Shown: one piece after another, positions 25,701 through 32,548 of the stretch | How positions within the stretch are numbered: position 1 is the first letter of the stretch | How the letters are laid out: each line of letters begins with the position of its first letter | From: Bergeyella porcorum | GTDB taxonomy: Bacteria; Bacteroidota; Bacteroidia; Flavobacteriales; Weeksellaceae | DNA length: 64,000 nucleotides | NCBI RefSeq assembly: GCF_042427575.1 | Contig: NZ_JBHMFD010000012.1 | Location: 124,001-188,000, forward strand | Direction of reading: 5' to 3' | Position numbers and translations under genes: made by a program | Notes under the pieces: model-generated | The model's input: only the letters and a program-made list of their open reading frames with translations | The model's database searches: none | What the model was told of the DNA's origin: nothing

Positions 25701-26928
25701 CAAGTCTATTTCTCGATGGGAAACTTTTCCTGAAGATTATATCTTTTATAATATTGCAGGTGAGAGGTTAGAACCTAATACAGAGTATGTTGTAACTTGG
25801 GAGTACAAGACAGAGGGAAGTGTTAAACCAATGATGGCTTTCTTCGTTAGTGAAGGGGGGGAACATAGGTATATTGGAGGTATTCAGCAGTCTAATGAAT
25901 GGCAAAAGATGGTGTGGAAATTCCAAACGGGTAGTAATCCAAATCAAAAAGGGATAATAAGATTTGACCACAAAGGTACAACAAATGGACAAAATAGTAC
26001 ACTTTTCACTCGATTGGTGAAGCTTGAAAAAGGCAATAAAGCTACCGACTGGACACCTGCCCCAGAAGATGTGGAGGCTCAAATCACAACGGCTCAGAAC
26101 ACCGCCAATCAAGCATTGGGATTAACGCAGGCACAGACTGCTAATGTTACGGCTTTGCAGCAGAAAACCAACTTTCTATCCAGTACCGCTATTAGTGGTA
26201 ACGCCGTGGCAACAGGTACGCTCATTGTGGGTAATGGTCTGGGAGCTAACGCAGGGATTACAGGATTAGGCGGTGATAATGATATTTTCCTATGGGGTGG
26301 AGCAGATTATCAAGGGAGGAATAACGCTCCTATATCAATGCACCGTGATGGCTTTCTCCGCGTGCGTAATGCTCAAGGGCGTGTAATCTTTGAGATAGGA
26401 CAGCAAAACGGTGATGCCGTCTTCAATATCTACAATAATGACGGGGTAAAAGTAGCAGGAATAGGACAGCGAGGCATTGAGTTCACTGGCTACATCCCTG
26501 AAAACTTTGACGAAAAGAAACTACTGAGACTAGACTTGGTAAACTTTAATGATAATCAAAGTCTTATCAGTGCTATTAACACAATCTATGGCACGCAGAT
26601 GAATGGTTTCGAGGGGATTAATGGGGAAACTTATTACAGAATAAGCTTTACCACCAATGCAACAGGATATAACTACAATGCTGGGCGTAACTTTGAAAGT
26701 GCGGGGAATCTTCAGTATGAGCAATATTTTTTCGCTTCAAAAAACAAATTTGGCGACAAAGTGGCTAACGGCATCTATGCTCTTGAGAGCTTCACTATTG
26801 CCTCTAATGAAGCTAATGGAGGAATGTATGATCTTTCTGTAACTATCTATGATGTGCAAGAGGGGAAGATTGTCCGCTCAAAAGTGGTGAATAAAACAGG
26901 CTATGTGAATAGTATAATAATCGATTAA
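22759..26928 (+). CDS. tail hub/tail-tip fibre protein with repeats and two GGRNL modules
   Basis: A long protein of 1389 aa, started at ATG 22759, which overlaps the previous stop (ATGA). Residues 1-~480 resemble the baseplate-hub/prophage tail protein type (phage_tail_S/endopeptidase-like), with FAPKVKREQGTYTYDLTFEG and later IDPLFLAQSNTNTPFEIGDYL. Residues ~510-700 are a linker and beta region. A module starting VGGRNLMLNS and ending KATDWTPAPED spans ~703-815; tandem 41-residue helical repeats follow (~849-960), and then a second module (~968-1100). The C-terminal part (1100-1389) is a beta-rich fibre tip. It is the likely host-binding protein. Confidence 0.8.
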   Translation: MIVLKKNNQVINLNSKTLLQQVVKAEFRQSLLSEDIVSISVESKKPISFNLGDKIEHNNRFYHLNFAPKVKREQGTYTYDLTFEGSQYLLRQKVYFNLDKENFQTTADFSLTGEIEIFLRVLITNINSLNQENWILGDFPQDTEIKTLSFNGENCLAVLQKICQEYDTEFEIIQNQNNYTLNIKKIGKTLPYVFQYGKGNGLYSLSRENINNDVVTRLYAFGSTENIPSDYRNYSDRLRMPDEDYIQDNAKVALFGLKEGVKNFDDIKPTFKGIISEVKPFNTQTKTQEIVVSNMDFDLNERDSNGTKWLINDTPAKLHFNKGNLAGYSFELSKNNGYNHATKTFKIKQWTDERGQAFPDPNTNAFIFNVGDEFTLLDIVMPPVYITNAENKLLEEAQKEYEKQSKNNAKYSLDIDPLFLAQSNTNTPFEIGDYLRVIDSDLNIDKTSRIIGISQDLNEPFKYQLDIADDYEINFTLSVLNDIKDTKTIIKTQEQVNRQQHLNSIRNLAELRESVFDTEGYFDPQNIKPQSIETNMLSVGAKNQQFALENVTLNPNVSGNPMYLSITGGKLVHFSLEANIREWNIAALNMNNLANTTYYVYAKVLRGGNTGTWLVTTEKIRFDERSDYYHFLCYLLYTPKDGKREAEAMYGSVTMHGGQINAGRIKSNNGKAYFDLDTGEISGKINFTNDSPALQQVSDSIQVGGRNLMLNSKKVFNGHHFPIYTTTPLEVGADYTFSVDVLGDVSGEIFFNNSLFLRYNKGGNPNEWRRISVSFKFIKRDYQNREIYPHIYGATSLRNPKLEKGNKATDWTPAPEDLEAEILSSKTESINASKAYADAQDALRKVEANAYADGKVTAAEQRAILDATNKADSAKNYATAQDALLRTQLEAYADGVVDAEEQARIAQAQTNLNAAKAYADAQDNLAKIAANAYADGIVDAEEQRAIADATAKMEAAKAHAQVLMNSIQVGGRNLVLNTKEIKSISRWETFPEDYIFYNIAGERLEPNTEYVVTWEYKTEGSVKPMMAFFVSEGGEHRYIGGIQQSNEWQKMVWKFQTGSNPNQKGIIRFDHKGTTNGQNSTLFTRLVKLEKGNKATDWTPAPEDVEAQITTAQNTANQALGLTQAQTANVTALQQKTNFLSSTAISGNAVATGTLIVGNGLGANAGITGLGGDNDIFLWGGADYQGRNNAPISMHRDGFLRVRNAQGRVIFEIGQQNGDAVFNIYNNDGVKVAGIGQRGIEFTGYIPENFDEKKLLRLDLVNFNDNQSLISAINTIYGTQMNGFEGINGETYYRISFTTNATGYNYNAGRNFESAGNLQYEQYFFASKNKFGDKVANGIYALESFTIASNEANGGMYDLSVTIYDVQEGKIVRSKVVNKTGYVNSIIID
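25306..25641 (+). repeat. 41-aa tandem repeats in the tail-fibre gene
   Basis: Units of 123 bp begin at 25306, 25429 and 25552, each starting with AYADG and containing E-E-Q-A/R: AYADGKVTAAEQRA, AYADGVVDAEEQAR, AYADGIVDAEEQRA. The third is partial. The spacing matches a helical (coiled-coil) fibre shaft that can change length by unequal recombination. Confidence 0.8.
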
Positions 26929-26940
26929 AATAATAACGCA

Positions 26941-27279
26941 ATGAAACAATTGGAAATTATCAGTAAGAGAATCGCTACAACAGCGAAAGAAGTGTTAAAC
27001 GGTAGAGAAGTAATTTACCAATATGACACCACGGAACTAAGTAATCCGCCAACGGCGGTAAGCTTCAGTACATTTGGAAGCGATGGTAAAACATTGAGCG
27101 GGTCTTACTCTCAAGGGGGAGGCTTTGCCATCAATGGCAACGGCATTACGCAGGTGCAAGACTTAGGCATTATTCAAGGTGTTTTCGCTACTATGATAAT
27201 GATAGTTAACGGAAGCACCAGCGAGGTGAACAACGAGGTGGGGGATAACGAAATTTTAACCGATGAAAAAGTAGAGTAA
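26941..27279 (+). CDS. hypothetical protein between tail fibre and holin, 112 aa
   Basis: The N-terminus is MKQLEIISKRIATTAKEVLNGREVIYQYDTT (split), then glycine/serine-rich strands (FSTFGSDGKTLSGSYSQGGGF) and VFATMIMIVNG, ending in an acidic tail EVGDNEILTDEKVE. It is small, beta-leaning and soluble. It may be a tail-fibre accessory or chaperone, as genes at this place often are; I do not recognise the family. Confidence 0.45.
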   Translation: MKQLEIISKRIATTAKEVLNGREVIYQYDTTELSNPPTAVSFSTFGSDGKTLSGSYSQGGGFAINGNGITQVQDLGIIQGVFATMIMIVNGSTSEVNNEVGDNEILTDEKVE

Positions 27280-27299
27280 AAGACATAAAACTATTAATT

Positions 27300-27764
27300 A
27301 TGATTTTAGATTTTATAGATAGTAACTGGGATAAGATGCACCTTACGCTCATTATCATAAGTTTTTGCTGGATAGTCGTTTGCATCGCTATTTTAATAGA
27401 CCTTTATTTCGGAGTGAAAAAAGCAAGGCAAATGAAAGAAGCCACATCATCAGAAGGATTCAGAAGAACCATTAACAAGGCAACCTATTACTATGCGTTA
27501 ATGACTTTTGCCTTAATCTTTGATGCCTTTGATGTAGTAACGCCATATCTTATTTCCAATAAAGTGGCAACCATTCCCTTCTTCTCAATGTTCGTAGCCT
27601 TAGGTTTGGTTTTGAACGAGGCAAAAAGCGTTAGAGAAAAGGCTGAAGACAAGGTAAGGAGAAAAAGCGATGCCACCTTTCAAGAGGTAATAAGATTGAT
27701 AAAAGCAAGGCAAGACCTAATGGATGAACTAATTAACAAACTGAACGATGAAAAAGAAAAGTAA
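27300..27764 (+). CDS. holin (phage holin family)
   Basis: A 154-aa membrane protein with three hydrophobic segments: ~12-33 (LIIISFCWIVVCIAILIDLYF), ~60-85 (YYYALMTFALIFDAFDVV) and ~88-110 (IPFFSMFVALGLVL), then a charged C-terminal tail rich in K/E. The RRTINKATYYYALM segment is characteristic of holins in Bacteroidota phages and prophages. It would form the lesion in the inner membrane that releases the endolysin. It overlaps the spanin gene by 17 bases. Confidence 0.8.
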   Translation: MILDFIDSNWDKMHLTLIIISFCWIVVCIAILIDLYFGVKKARQMKEATSSEGFRRTINKATYYYALMTFALIFDAFDVVTPYLISNKVATIPFFSMFVALGLVLNEAKSVREKAEDKVRRKSDATFQEVIRLIKARQDLMDELINKLNDEKEK

Positions 27765-28308
27765 TTGGTTGGCAGTTGTTAGTTGCCTATTGTTGATGGC
27801 TTGCGGAAGCCGTAAATCGGAGGTTTCCACAAGCGAAACCAAAGCCGAGACAAGGCAAACGGAAGAAGTAAATGCTATTCAGGTGGTAGAAAAAAAAGTA
27901 ATTCATCGTGATACCATCTATCTTGAAAACAAGAGCCAAACCAAAGCCGAAACGCAAGAGCAAAGGCAAAGACAAAAAAGGAATACAAAAAGGGAATATT
28001 ACGAAAACGGAACGCTAAAATCTGAAAGCGAAACAAACGAAACCGAGAGCGAAACCATTACGCAGTTAAGGTTAGAGAATGAATATTTAAAAGCACAAAA
28101 CAGGACATTAAAATCTGAATTTAATTCACTAGACCATAAGATTATTGCCAATAAGAATAATATAGATAAGTGGATTAAGAAAGTTCGAGAAAAACAAACC
28201 GAACGAGAAGCTTATCCGTGGTATTGGTGGGTGATAAGCGGTTTTGTCTTGGGAGTGATTACTCCGTGGTTGCTGAAATGGATAGGTAAGTTTTATATGA
28301 GGATTTAA
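27748..28308 (+). CDS. unimolecular spanin (lipoprotein with C-terminal membrane anchor)
   Basis: The 186-aa product has an N-terminal type II signal, LLLMAC with lipobox Cys at residue 19, for attachment to the outer membrane. A periplasmic, highly charged coiled-coil region follows (residues ~25-150, including QLRLENEYLKAQNRTLKSEF). The C-terminal transmembrane helix is WWVISGFVLGVITPWLLKW (~160-178), anchoring it in the inner membrane. This two-membrane topology in a lysis cassette is that of a u-spanin, which fuses the membranes as the last step of lysis. No separate Rz/Rz1 gene is present, which supports this reading. Confidence 0.75.
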   Translation: MKKKSNWLAVVSCLLLMACGSRKSEVSTSETKAETRQTEEVNAIQVVEKKVIHRDTIYLENKSQTKAETQEQRQRQKRNTKREYYENGTLKSESETNETESETITQLRLENEYLKAQNRTLKSEFNSLDHKIIANKNNIDKWIKKVREKQTEREAYPWYWWVISGFVLGVITPWLLKWIGKFYMRI

Positions 28309-28336
28309 TAAAAAAACTAAAAAAAAGCAAAAGAAA

Positions 28337-28900
28337 ATGATAGCAATAGTAGAGAAAACATTCCCAATTGCAGGGCATAGCGACAAAGACCCTGGTGCGG
28401 TCTACAATGGCAGGAGGGAAGCCGACGAAACCAAAAAAGCAAGGGATTTATTCACGCAATTTTTCCCAAAAGGCAAAACGGAAGTAATCACAGATAACGA
28501 TTGGGAAACCAACCGACAAGTACAAAATAGGATAAAGCCAGGTGCGGGTTCGGTGATTTTAGATATTCACTTCAACGCAGGAAGTCCCACAGCTGGAGGC
28601 ACAGAGTGTCTTGTAAACAAAAAGGATTTTGCCAACAAAAACTCAATGAGCTACAAAATGGCAGATGAAATTTGCAAAGCTACAAGTGAAATTCTTGGTG
28701 TTAGGAATAGAGGTGTGAAATGCGAAAGCTCTACACGACACGGTAGATTAGGCATTCTCAATCTTGGTGCTGGTTGTTCCGTGCTTTGGGAGATTTGTTT
28801 TATTTCTTCTGTTTTGGATATGCAACAATGGGATTTGTACAAAAAGGAACTAATGAAGCGTATTGCAGAAATTGTGCAGAAATATGATGATTTGAAATGA
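28337..28900 (+). CDS. endolysin, N-acetylmuramoyl-L-alanine amidase (Amidase_3)
   Basis: A 187-aa zinc amidase without signal peptide. Metal ligands fit H14 (GHSDKDPGA), E29 and H78 (DIHFNAG), and E152 in LWEICFIS is the catalytic glutamate. The fold segments RGVKCESSTRHGRLGIL near 125-140 are typical. It cleaves the bond between MurNAc and L-alanine in peptidoglycan and relies on the holin for export. No cell-wall-binding domain is present. A diverged duplicate of its C-terminus lies at 29219-29262. Confidence 0.9.
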   Translation: MIAIVEKTFPIAGHSDKDPGAVYNGRREADETKKARDLFTQFFPKGKTEVITDNDWETNRQVQNRIKPGAGSVILDIHFNAGSPTAGGTECLVNKKDFANKNSMSYKMADEICKATSEILGVRNRGVKCESSTRHGRLGILNLGAGCSVLWEICFISSVLDMQQWDLYKKELMKRIAEIVQKYDDLK

Positions 28901-28919
28901 AAATATTATATTTGCATCG

Positions 28920-29010
28920 TATATAGATTTTCTAAGCATATTATATTACAAATTGCGACAAACTTTCAATCTCAAGCCTTTTGATGTTGCCGCATCAAAA
29001 GGCTTTTTCT
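28920..29010 (+). ncRNA. candidate small RNA 1 after the endolysin
   Basis: A -7 box TATATTTG (28907-28914) lies just downstream of the endolysin stop. About 90 nt later comes a strong terminator, and no ORF lies between. The upstream -33 element is weak. The segment is therefore either a small RNA or the 3' UTR of the endolysin message. Its promoter region is duplicated at 29233-29281. Confidence 0.35.
28975..29010 (+). terminator. strong terminator of the late operon
   Basis: A perfect 12-bp stem (28975-28986 with 28993-29004), loop TTGCCG, then a T-rich tail. It ends the late (tail and lysis) transcript, or the short RNA starting near 28920. Confidence 0.9.
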
Positions 29011-29218
29011 TTTTCACTTTTCTTCTAAATAGCGAGGCACAGCCAAAGCCTGCCCTTGCTTTGAGGCGAAAAAGGAGTACAGGGGGATATGAAAAAAAAA
29101 CAAGCTGCCAAAATAATGATAAAGGAGATTAGCTCGGAATAATGGAAAATAATTCATAAATTTGAACCTAATTCTTTCACACCGCCGAAGCTCTGCGTGC
29201 TATGCGGAGTATTGATGT

Positions 29219-29262
29219 AGGCGTGTGGGGGAATTTGTTCAGAAGTGTGATGATATGAAGTG
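29219..29262 (+). pseudogene. relic of an endolysin C-terminus
   Basis: The frame reads R-R-V-G-E-F-V-Q-K-C-D-D-M-K-stop, matching the endolysin end K-R-I-A-E-I-V-Q-K-Y-D-D-L-K-stop in most positions. Upstream of it the frame has a TGA. The following ~20 bases, including the -7 box, also match those after the intact endolysin. It is a decayed duplicate or a recombination scar. Confidence 0.6.
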
Positions 29263-29279
29263 AAAATTTTGTACATTTG

Positions 29280-29382
29280 CAATGCAAAGCAGGATGCTTG
29301 GTAATCTTCAGATGCCAAGTCATCTCTTTTGTAAAGCTTAAAGAAGTACGAGACCCTAGGAAAGTTGCGTACTTCTTTTTTT
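29280..29382 (+). ncRNA. candidate small RNA 2
   Basis: TACATTTG (29272-29279) is followed by a ~100-nt stretch without ORF. An internal hairpin pairs CTTGG/CCAAG around 29298-29320. A terminator hairpin with stem AAGAAGTACG (29341-29350) / CGTACTTCTT (29368-29377) and a T-run ends it. The promoter is a diverged copy of that at 28907. Confidence 0.4.
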
Positions 29383-29414
29383 ATGGATTTTATTATTATT
29401 ATTAGACAAAACTA

Positions 29415-29538
29415 ACCCAATCGGTGCGGTGGCTATGGTACCGATGCAAGAAAAAAACAACCGCTTTACCTGATGCAAGAATTTGCCAAAGGACATTGGG
29501 TAAAACCACGAGGATTATTTTAATCTTCGTGGTTTTTT
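29415..29538 (+). ncRNA. structured RNA element ending in a terminator
   Basis: ACCCAAT (29415-29421) can pair with ATTGGGT (29495-29501), closing ~73 nt. Inside, TCGGT/ACCGA (29421-29425/29440-29444) forms a stem, and GATGCAAGAA occurs twice (29443, 29472). A 14-bp terminator hairpin follows (29504-29517/29521-29534) with a T-run. It could be a small RNA or a leader with control over the right arm; no promoter box is clear upstream. Confidence 0.4.
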
Positions 29539-29560
29539 AAAAAAAAAAGCGTGTTAAAAA

Positions 29561-29592
29561 TTTGCACGGATAAAAAAAAGAACTTATCTTTG
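29561..29592 (+). promoter_or_regulatory. promoter of the right-arm operon
   Basis: TTTG at 29561-29564, 20 nt, TATCTTTG at 29585-29592. This is the consensus Bacteroidota promoter and lies 57 nt before the first right-arm gene. It lacks the 19-bp dyad element of the three left-side promoters, so the right arm is probably controlled separately. Confidence 0.8.
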
Positions 29593-29648
29593 TCCTGTAA
29601 TTAATAATTAAAACTCCAGAGCAGGAGGATAAACTCGGCACAATTAAA

Positions 29649-30137
29649 ATGATTACACTTGAACAATTAGCAAAAGAGCTAAAAGGTAACCTTTGGGTTA
29701 AAGGGAATTTGAAACGAATCTATCTTGACAAAGGCTGGAACACAAAAAAGATGTCAACAAAAACTTTTGTTTGGCAAGACGAAAATGGAGATTTTAAAGT
29801 CTCTTGTAGAATTGATTGTCCATCACAGGGGTATCAGTGGATAAAAAGTCAAGAAGACAAAGTAAAAGAATCTGTTTATGAGCATATAGAAGAGATTCTT
29901 GCTGAAAAAGTTTTTATCATTGTCAATGAAAAAGGGGAATATTGTGACGATATATTAAAACCTTGTGGCTTGAATGATTTGTGTTTAAAGTTTTTTTATT
30001 CAGAAGAAAAAGCAACAGAATTTATAGAACGAGAGTTTTCAAAAGACTTGAGTTTTGTTGAGATGTCTAAAAAAGATTTTAACGCCGAAATTGAGAGATT
30101 AGACAACCTTATAGAATCTGTTAGTGATGAAAATTAA
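29649..30137 (+). CDS. hypothetical phage protein, 162 aa (right arm gene 1)
   Basis: First gene behind the right-arm promoter. The product has an N-terminal region KGNLWVKGNLKRIYLDKGWNTKKMSTKTFVW, a beta/alpha middle VFIIVNEKGEYCDDILKPCGLNDLC and an acidic helical C-terminus. It has no membrane segment and no catalytic motif I recognise. It overlaps the next gene by 11 bases, so all right-arm genes look like one coupled operon. Confidence 0.55.
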   Translation: MITLEQLAKELKGNLWVKGNLKRIYLDKGWNTKKMSTKTFVWQDENGDFKVSCRIDCPSQGYQWIKSQEDKVKESVYEHIEEILAEKVFIIVNEKGEYCDDILKPCGLNDLCLKFFYSEEKATEFIEREFSKDLSFVEMSKKDFNAEIERLDNLIESVSDEN

Positions 30138-30462
30138 AACGGTGAAAATCCGTTTTAATAGATATATCTGTGAAACGGACAAAGCATATCATTTAGAATA
30201 TCGCAAACAAAAAATGTGGATTCCTAAAAAAATATGCTGGGATTTGGCAGTAGCAGGAAACGACTTACACGCTTGGGCAACCATACCAGCGTGGAAGTTC
30301 AAAGAAATAACAGGAAATGATATTGATGATTTATATCAAGATTATGGAATCAAAGGTCTTCGAGAACAATTCGATTGTCAAGTAGGAACTATAATAGAGC
30401 ATCATATTCCTGAAAAAATAGAACCGGTTTCTGATAACACCATAACCGAATTGAAAAAATGA
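30127..30462 (+). CDS. hypothetical phage protein, 111 aa (right arm gene 2)
   Basis: ATG at 30127 (GTG three bases earlier is possible) overlaps the previous stop. The sequence KTVKIRFNRYICETDKAYHLEYRKQKMWIPKKICWDL (split) suggests a small beta-rich, nucleic-acid-type basic N-terminus; the middle contains AWATIPAWKFKEITGNDIDD. No family recognised. The 3' end overlaps the helicase start by four bases (ATGA). Confidence 0.5.
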   Translation: MKIKTVKIRFNRYICETDKAYHLEYRKQKMWIPKKICWDLAVAGNDLHAWATIPAWKFKEITGNDIDDLYQDYGIKGLREQFDCQVGTIIEHHIPEKIEPVSDNTITELKK

Positions 30463-31682
30463 AGTTATTAGAAAACCAACAAAAAGCCCTTGCTCACCGC
30501 TCCGAGTGGAAAGTGGGGGCTTTGTTTATGAAAATGGGAACAGGCAAAACCCGTGTTACCGTTGAATTGGTCAATCAAGTGGCGGATTTGGATTTGGTGG
30601 TCTATGTTGCCCCCTTGCGGATAATTCAGCCCAAAGAACCGAATATTCCGAAGATTTCCGATGAAGTACAGAAATGGGGCGGTTTCAACGCCAAAGAAGT
30701 CATTTATATCGGTGTGGAAACCATCGGGCAATCCGACAGGCAGTTCCTACAACTGTACAAGAAAATCGCTACAACTTGGAAAACTTTTCTTGTGGTGGAC
30801 GAAAGCATTAAAATCAAGAATATCGGAGCGAAACGAACACAACGCCTTTTGCAACTATCTGAAATGGTAGAGCATAAATTGATTTTGAATGGAGAGCCTG
30901 TTACCAGGGATTTGTTGGATTTATATCCGCAGATGAATTTCCTCGACCCTCGCATATTGCGAATGAGTTTAGCAGAGTTCAAGAATACTTTTTGCAAGTA
31001 CACCACCATTACCAAGCGTTTTGGCGGTTACAAGGAGTATTCCAAAGAATTTATAACTGGATATGAGAATATAGATTATCTGTATTCATTAATTGGGCAA
31101 TATGTTTTCGAGTGCGATTTAGAGCTACAAATTCAACAATTATATGAAGAAGAATATTACACAATAGATGAAGATTCTAAGACAGAGTATTATCGGCTAA
31201 AAAGAGAATATTTAGATGATGAAAAACTGATGATGATTAACAACAATCTTTTCCTGGAGCTCACGCAAAAAATGCAACACGGCTATTGTTGTACAGAAGA
31301 AAAGTTCAAAATCGTGCAAAAATGGTTTGAAAAATATCCCGAAGAAAAAAGTATTATCTTCGTGAAATATATAAGGAGTATGGAAGAATGCAAAAAACGA
31401 TTTCCAAAAGCTACCGTTTTGAATTACAAAACAGGTAGTTATGGATTAAATTTGCAACACTTACCATATACCGTGTATTTCGATAAAACCTTTGATTACG
31501 GCGATGTGGCTCAATCCAAGCATAGGAACTACCGAGTGGGGCAAGAACAAGATTGTCGTTATCTAAGTCTTACTGGCGATGTCGGATTGGAAACCTTGAT
31601 TTCCGACAACAACAAAAAGAAGATAGGTGTGTCGGAATACTTGAAGAAAATTAGCAGGGAACAATTAAAGGATGTGTTATGA
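30459..31682 (+). CDS. SNF2-family helicase/ATPase
   Basis: A 407-aa superfamily 2 helicase of phage size. Motif I MKMGTGKTRV (residues ~24-33); motif II VVDESIK with DESI (~110); motif III-like region LILNGEPVTRD; the C-terminal half ends with motif VI QSKHRNYRVGQEQ (~350-362), typical of SNF2 proteins. No other domain is fused. It would translocate on double-stranded DNA. In this operon it sits directly before an unknown protein, IbrA, IbrB and a methyltransferase, so a DNA-modification or defence role is plausible. Confidence 0.85.
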   Translation: MKLLENQQKALAHRSEWKVGALFMKMGTGKTRVTVELVNQVADLDLVVYVAPLRIIQPKEPNIPKISDEVQKWGGFNAKEVIYIGVETIGQSDRQFLQLYKKIATTWKTFLVVDESIKIKNIGAKRTQRLLQLSEMVEHKLILNGEPVTRDLLDLYPQMNFLDPRILRMSLAEFKNTFCKYTTITKRFGGYKEYSKEFITGYENIDYLYSLIGQYVFECDLELQIQQLYEEEYYTIDEDSKTEYYRLKREYLDDEKLMMINNNLFLELTQKMQHGYCCTEEKFKIVQKWFEKYPEEKSIIFVKYIRSMEECKKRFPKATVLNYKTGSYGLNLQHLPYTVYFDKTFDYGDVAQSKHRNYRVGQEQDCRYLSLTGDVGLETLISDNNKKKIGVSEYLKKISREQLKDVL

Positions 31683-32548
31683 TTTGTATCGGATACAACT
31701 ATAAGGAAAAGAAGAAAATTATAAGCAATTACATCAAGAAAAACAGCGTTGCTAGAGTGTATGTATTTGCCCCAGAAGACAGAATGCAGGATTATCAACT
31801 TGCAGTCTCGGACATTGAATACATTACTTACAAAAACTTGATAGAATACGAATATTTTTACCGAGTTCTGGAATTTGCAGACAAAAACACACTTATCGTA
31901 TTAGACGAATGTTTGCGGACCAAGAATCGAAACGATTTGACTTATAATTGTATCCGACACTTTCTTAATCAATCGGGGCATCAGCTTATTTTTCAATACT
32001 TGCCGATAATTGACAGTTTGGACGATTTTATGACGCTTTTTGATTTTGATACCAAAAGCCAATGGAAACGACAAAAATTTTCTAAAGAGTTACTTAAAGA
32101 ATGTTCTTTGAATATCAATCCGTTGCCTTTGGAGCTTATTTATTCCGAAACTAAATGTTCGGAAGCTACAAACAAAAAATACGAATCAGAGAAAAAGAAA
32201 TTATTTGAGAATTTGGGATTAAAGGACCCTCATACGATACCTCGAAATTTGTATTTGATTCCTGGTAAAGAAAAAGTAAAACTCGTTGATTTTACGAAAA
32301 AATACATCGGCAGAAATAATCGTTTTAAACTGGAAAATATGGAAACATTTAAGTCTAAAATTTCAGAAGGAGAACACATCATATTTGAACTTCCTCATAA
32401 TTTTATAGACTTCACAGATTTTCTCTATTTTTCCAAACAAACGAAAATAGAAATACTTACCACAGATTCTAAGATAGATAAATGGTACATAGAAAGGTAT
32501 AACAATTGGTTAAAAGATTTACAAAATGTTTATTCAAACTTACGATAG
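31679..32548 (+). CDS. hypothetical protein, 289 aa, between helicase and IbrA
   Basis: Residues 1-120 read like a degenerate ATPase/helicase-type domain: CIGYNYKEKKKIISNYI, a YVFAPED strand, and a Walker B-like strand TLIVLDECLR (~78-87), but no clear Walker A lies ahead of it. The rest is mixed helical, with ELPHNFIDFTDFLYFSKQTK near the end. It overlaps both neighbours (4 and 23 bases). It may be a subunit that works with the SNF2 helicase. I do not recognise the family. Confidence 0.55.
   Translation: MICIGYNYKEKKKIISNYIKKNSVARVYVFAPEDRMQDYQLAVSDIEYITYKNLIEYEYFYRVLEFADKNTLIVLDECLRTKNRNDLTYNCIRHFLNQSGHQLIFQYLPIIDSLDDFMTLFDFDTKSQWKRQKFSKELLKECSLNINPLPLELIYSETKCSEATNKKYESEKKKLFENLGLKDPHTIPRNLYLIPGKEKVKLVDFTKKYIGRNNRFKLENMETFKSKISEGEHIIFELPHNFIDFTDFLYFSKQTKIEILTTDSKIDKWYIERYNNWLKDLQNVYSNLR

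Noticed and set aside
25147..26112. Minus-strand frames inside the tail fibre gene
   Set aside because: They arise from repeated modules on the plus strand and have no family character.
28337..28900. Assigning the phage amidase as the host cell-wall amidase
   Set aside because: It lies in a holin-spanin cassette and has no signal peptide; the host lipoprotein amidase is at 35860.
31679..32548. Calling the 289-aa protein a second helicase
   Set aside because: A Walker B-like DEC exists, but no Walker A or motif VI could be found, so it stays hypothetical.
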